Source: an uncultured Lachnospiraceae bacterium (GTDB taxonomy: Bacteria > Bacillota > Clostridia > Lachnospirales > Lachnospiraceae). Taken from it: a DNA stretch of 45,014 bases. Position 1 is the first letter of the stretch. The number at the start of each line of letters is the position of its first letter. Both the position numbers and the translations under genes were made by a program. Positions 42,596 to 45,014 of the stretch are shown here, one piece after another. The DNA lies in NCBI GenBank assembly GCA_947178125.1, contig CAMWXB010000033.1:1-45014 (forward strand), given 5' to 3'. Under the pieces are notes generated by a model. That model saw only the letters and a program-made list of their open reading frames with translations, had not been told where the DNA came from and ran no database searches.

Positions 42596-43432
42596 ATGAA
42601 AATCGAACAACAGAACTTTTCAATTATTTATACCTGCTTTCCCGGCGGAAAGCACAAAGTGCTGACAATGAGCTATGACGATGGCAAAATCTATGACAGG
42701 CGGCTCGTGGCGCTTTTTAATAAATACGGCATCAAGGGAACCTTCCATATCAACGGAAACGGTCTGTTCGGCGAAATGGGGCCGCTTCCCCGGATTCCAT
42801 TTGATGAGATAAAAGAACTTTACAAGGGCCACGAAGTGTCCTGTCATACCTATACGCATCCGACCATAGAGCGATGCCCGCTTTCACAGGTGGTACAGCA
42901 GGTCATCGAGGACCGGAAAGCGCTGGAAGCGGCCTGCGGCTATCCGGTGCGCGGCATGAGTTATCCAAACGGCTCTTACAGCAAGGAAATCATGCAGATG
43001 CTCCCGGCATGCGGCATAGAATACAGCCGTATCGTCGGTAATACGGATGATTTCGGTTTTCCTGAGAATTATCTGGAATGGAAAGCGACCTGCCATCACA
43101 ACCATAACCTGATGGAAAACGCGGAGCGTTTTGCCGAATTAAACAAGACGCAGTACCTTTATATGATGTATGTCTGGGGCCACAGCTATGAGTTCGGCGA
43201 GGATGAAAAAGAGTGGGAAAAAATCGAAAAGTTTTGCGAGTACATCGGCGGAAGAGATGATATCTGGTATGCGACCAATATCGAAATCGTGGATTACAGG
43301 AAGGCGGCGGAGAATCTGAAATTCTCGGCGGCGGGTGACTTGGTCTATAATCCGAGTGCGATTTCTGTCTGGATAAGCGTTGACGACGTAATTCTGGAGA
43401 TTAAGCCGGGAGAGACGAAAGTGATTAAATAG
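42596..43432 (+). CDS. Polysaccharide deacetylase (NodB domain)
   Basis: 278 residues. NodB-domain motifs are visible: LTMSYDDG (D28, D29; usually TFDDG), SCHTYTHPT with metal ligands H84 and H88, and RGMSYPNGSY. There is no signal peptide, so it acts in the cytoplasm or on a soluble substrate, unlike peptidoglycan deacetylases. Carbohydrate esterase 4 members remove N- or O-acetyl groups from sugars; the substrate is unknown. A good ACGGAGGACA ribosome site precedes ATG 42596. Confidence 0.88.
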   Translation: MKIEQQNFSIIYTCFPGGKHKVLTMSYDDGKIYDRRLVALFNKYGIKGTFHINGNGLFGEMGPLPRIPFDEIKELYKGHEVSCHTYTHPTIERCPLSQVVQQVIEDRKALEAACGYPVRGMSYPNGSYSKEIMQMLPACGIEYSRIVGNTDDFGFPENYLEWKATCHHNHNLMENAERFAELNKTQYLYMMYVWGHSYEFGEDEKEWEKIEKFCEYIGGRDDIWYATNIEIVDYRKAAENLKFSAAGDLVYNPSAISVWISVDDVILEIKPGETKVIK

Positions 43433-43447
43433 TACGAGGGTGCATGA

Positions 43448-43579
43448 ATTCCAGAAATTGTTTCAGAGGTTCTATGTGCGGCAATATGCCCGGAAAATAC
43501 GTTTGAACTATCATATGATGAATTTATTGACAAACGTAAAAAGATGCTTACAGATTATGCGAAGAGTCTTATAGATTAA
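43448..43579 (+). pseudogene. Short C-terminal gene remnant
   Basis: After a stop at 43445 the frame reads IPEIVSEVLCAAICPENTF, then LSYDEFIDKRKKMLTDYAK and SLID before TAA at 43577. It is protein-like, with no start codon or ribosome site, so it is probably the tail of a lost gene. Family not recognised. The following 43580-43716 shows nothing I can identify. Confidence 0.35.
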
Positions 43580-43716
43580 GTATAAAAAGTTTGTGGGCAT
43601 TTAAGGTGGCAGCATTTTGGCAACAGAAAAGCAGCAGGCCATAATAAATGATGTAATTGAAGTCCTGTTCATTAAGTGTTAGCACTAATATCTTCCCATA
43701 TACCACTACCTGCCTT

Positions 43717-44490
43717 TTAATGACTGTTCATCATAATCATTGTTAATTTGTTTGTAATATCAATGGGCATTATTTTTGAGAAAAAAACGAGAAGTTTATT
43801 ATATATTCCCGGAATAATGAAACGCTTTCCCTTTATTATTTTAGGGTAAGCTATTTTAACAACTTTATCGGGTTTCATTACGGCATATTTGAAAAGCAAA
43901 GTTTGTTCTATATTTGCTTTCCGTGCAAATTCGGTTTCCGTTGCTCCGGGACAAAGCAAAGTAATTTTTATTCTTGTATTTCTATACTCTCCATAAAGGG
44001 CATTTGAAAAAGACATGATATATGCTTTTGTTGCCGAATAAACTGCGTCAGAGGGAGAGGGAATAAAAGAACCTGTTGAACCAATATTAAGTATGTGTCC
44101 GTAGTTGTTTTTTTCCATTATTGATAGAATACGTTTCGTAAGCTGCGTAATAAAACGTATATGCAAGTCAATCATTTTTATTTCTTTGCTTATATCTGTT
44201 TGAGAGAATAAGCCGCACTCATTGAAACCTGCATTGTTGACAAGGAAATCAATCGGTATATTCCAATTGCCTATTTGTTCCATAATCAAATCTGCGGCAT
44301 CTTCTTTTGTTAGATCATATGCAATTAAATTTACGGTCACATGATACTGATTTTGTAAATATAATTGCTGTTGTTTCAGCTTTTGCATATCTCTTGATAC
44401 AAGTATGATGTTATTTCCCATACTGGCAAATTTTTCAGCAAACGCTTTTCCAATTCCGCTTGTTGTTCCTGTGATTAAAACATTTTCCAT
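43717..44490 (-). CDS. Short-chain dehydrogenase/reductase (SDR)
   Basis: 257 residues of the classical SDR fold. The cofactor loop is TGTTSGIGKA (7-16), with NNAG at 85-88, S138 and the catalytic pair Y151 and K155 (YSATK). The C-terminal half carries a PGATETEF segment. It reduces or oxidises a carbonyl/alcohol with NAD(P)H; the substrate is unknown. It is the last gene of a minus-strand unit after a MerR regulator and a tautomerase, with a 29-base gap to the latter. GGAGAAAAG precedes ATG 44490. The low GC resembles the other genes at this end. Confidence 0.9.
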   Translation of the reverse strand: MENVLITGTTSGIGKAFAEKFASMGNNIILVSRDMQKLKQQQLYLQNQYHVTVNLIAYDLTKEDAADLIMEQIGNWNIPIDFLVNNAGFNECGLFSQTDISKEIKMIDLHIRFITQLTKRILSIMEKNNYGHILNIGSTGSFIPSPSDAVYSATKAYIMSFSNALYGEYRNTRIKITLLCPGATETEFARKANIEQTLLFKYAVMKPDKVVKIAYPKIIKGKRFIIPGIYNKLLVFFSKIMPIDITNKLTMIMMNSH

Positions 44491-44519
44491 TTCTTTTCTC
44501 CGTCTGTGCTTGAAATAGC

Positions 44520-44738
44520 CTACATTTGCTTACTATGGGTCTGCATATATTCTGCTTTTACCTTATCAATGGTTTTTCCGCCAATGCCAAAGTTTTTGTC
44601 CGGCATTTCTTTTATGGTTGTTACAAAAAATTCCTGTGGTATTTTCATGATTTCAGAAGATATTTCTGTTAATTGCTTTATCAGTTCTTCTTTTTGCGTA
44701 TCTGATAAAACACCGCTTTCTACTGTGATATAAGGCAT
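44520..44738 (-). CDS. 4-oxalocrotonate tautomerase-like protein
   Basis: 72 residues starting MPYITVESG, so the mature protein has the catalytic N-terminal proline of the tautomerase superfamily. The rest has the beta-alpha-beta pattern (QKEELIKQLTEISSEIMKI then FFVTTIKEMP). The protein contains no arginine, so the Arg11 and Arg39 used by 4-oxalocrotonate tautomerase itself are absent; the substrate must differ. GGGGGG lies before ATG 44738. It sits between MerR and SDR genes, a probable stress-response or small-molecule modification unit. Confidence 0.8.
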   Translation of the reverse strand: MPYITVESGVLSDTQKEELIKQLTEISSEIMKIPQEFFVTTIKEMPDKNFGIGGKTIDKVKAEYMQTHSKQM

Positions 44739-44763
44739 TTCTTATTTCCCCCCATTTTTTTAT

Positions 44764-45014
44764 TTAATTTTCTCCATGATTAAATAACTTCCATTCTTCG
44801 CTGTATGACATCTCTTTATAGGAAGAACCCGCTAAAAGTTTTTCGTAGAACGATAACTTTTTTTGTGTCAGGTCAAATGCGTTTTGCAGATAAGCCATTT
44901 GTTTTTTTATATTCTTCATATGGTTTTGTACCATAACAAAACGCTGTTCAAGGGTTTCGCCGCCCTGTATTAACAGTGAAACATAATCTTTAATGGAATG
45001 AATGGGGATATTTG
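44764..45014 (-). CDS. MerR family regulator, C-terminal part (5' end outside window)
   Basis: The minus-strand frame is open from the window edge to TAA at 44764-44766. The visible 82 residues read IPIHSIKDYVSLLIQGGETL, then QRFVMVQNHMKNIKKQMAYL and KKLSFYEKLLAG, which match the end of the recognition region and the long dimerisation helix of MerR proteins. The HTH lies outside. It precedes the tautomerase gene by 25 bases and should control the MerR-tautomerase-SDR unit. Confidence 0.75.
   Translation of the reverse strand, partial: NIPIHSIKDYVSLLIQGGETLEQRFVMVQNHMKNIKKQMAYLQNAFDLTQKKLSFYEKLLAGSSYKEMSYSEEWKLFNHGEN

Overview
The window looks like a chromosomal segment of a gut-type Clostridia, most likely Lachnospiraceae. 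The grounds are moderate GC, strong AGGAGG-type ribosome sites, sigma-A promoters, a Gram-positive LexA box, lipoprotein binding proteins, a class B sortase, a YesM/YesN-type two-component system and MsmX-style sugar importers without their own ATPase. The genus is not decided. No rRNA, tRNA, CRISPR array or intact insertion sequence was seen.

Layout. 1-2.4 kb: end of a flavodoxin, a MerR regulator and its divergent Fe-alcohol dehydrogenase with a MerR-type promoter, then a decayed FMN-reductase remnant. 2.4-9.4 kb: LysR regulator, Cache chemoreceptor, a MarR-MATE efflux pair with a clear operator, an AIM24-like protein and a second LysR. 9.5-12 kb: D-lactate-type dehydrogenase and the two halves of a ThrE-like exporter. 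12-16.7 kb: a 1258-residue wall-anchored adhesin convergent with a sortase B.

17-29.9 kb is a carbohydrate-use locus, all on the plus strand: GH43, sugar-binding lipoprotein, two permeases, sensor kinase, AraC-type response regulator, GH88 unsaturated uronyl hydrolase, a GH42-like protein and mannose-6-phosphate isomerase. The likely flow is sensing by the kinase, import of oligosaccharides, intracellular trimming by GH43 and GH88, and entry into glycolysis. Several leaders in the locus carry a hairpin just before the ribosome site, and two share a 28-nt identical segment.

30-37 kb: an SOS-type YolD / Y-family polymerase pair with a LexA box, Nudix hydrolase, second MATE pump, a Fic protein with an N-terminal DNA-binding domain, and a BlaI-M56 pair whose M56 gene appears frameshifted. 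37.2-41.6 kb: an orphan sugar-binding lipoprotein, a chemoreceptor and a Sel1-repeat protein in one apparent operon. 41.6-43.7 kb: an AT-rich stretch with gene remnants and an unrecognised small protein, then a polysaccharide deacetylase. 43.7-45 kb: MerR-tautomerase-SDR operon on the minus strand, cut by the window end.

The candidates most worth following are the leader-hairpin family of the sugar locus, the binding protein-chemoreceptor-Sel1 cassette, the HTH-Fic gene with operator-like repeats in its own promoter, and the TPQTG adhesin/sortase B pair. All regulatory assignments are read by eye and are inference.
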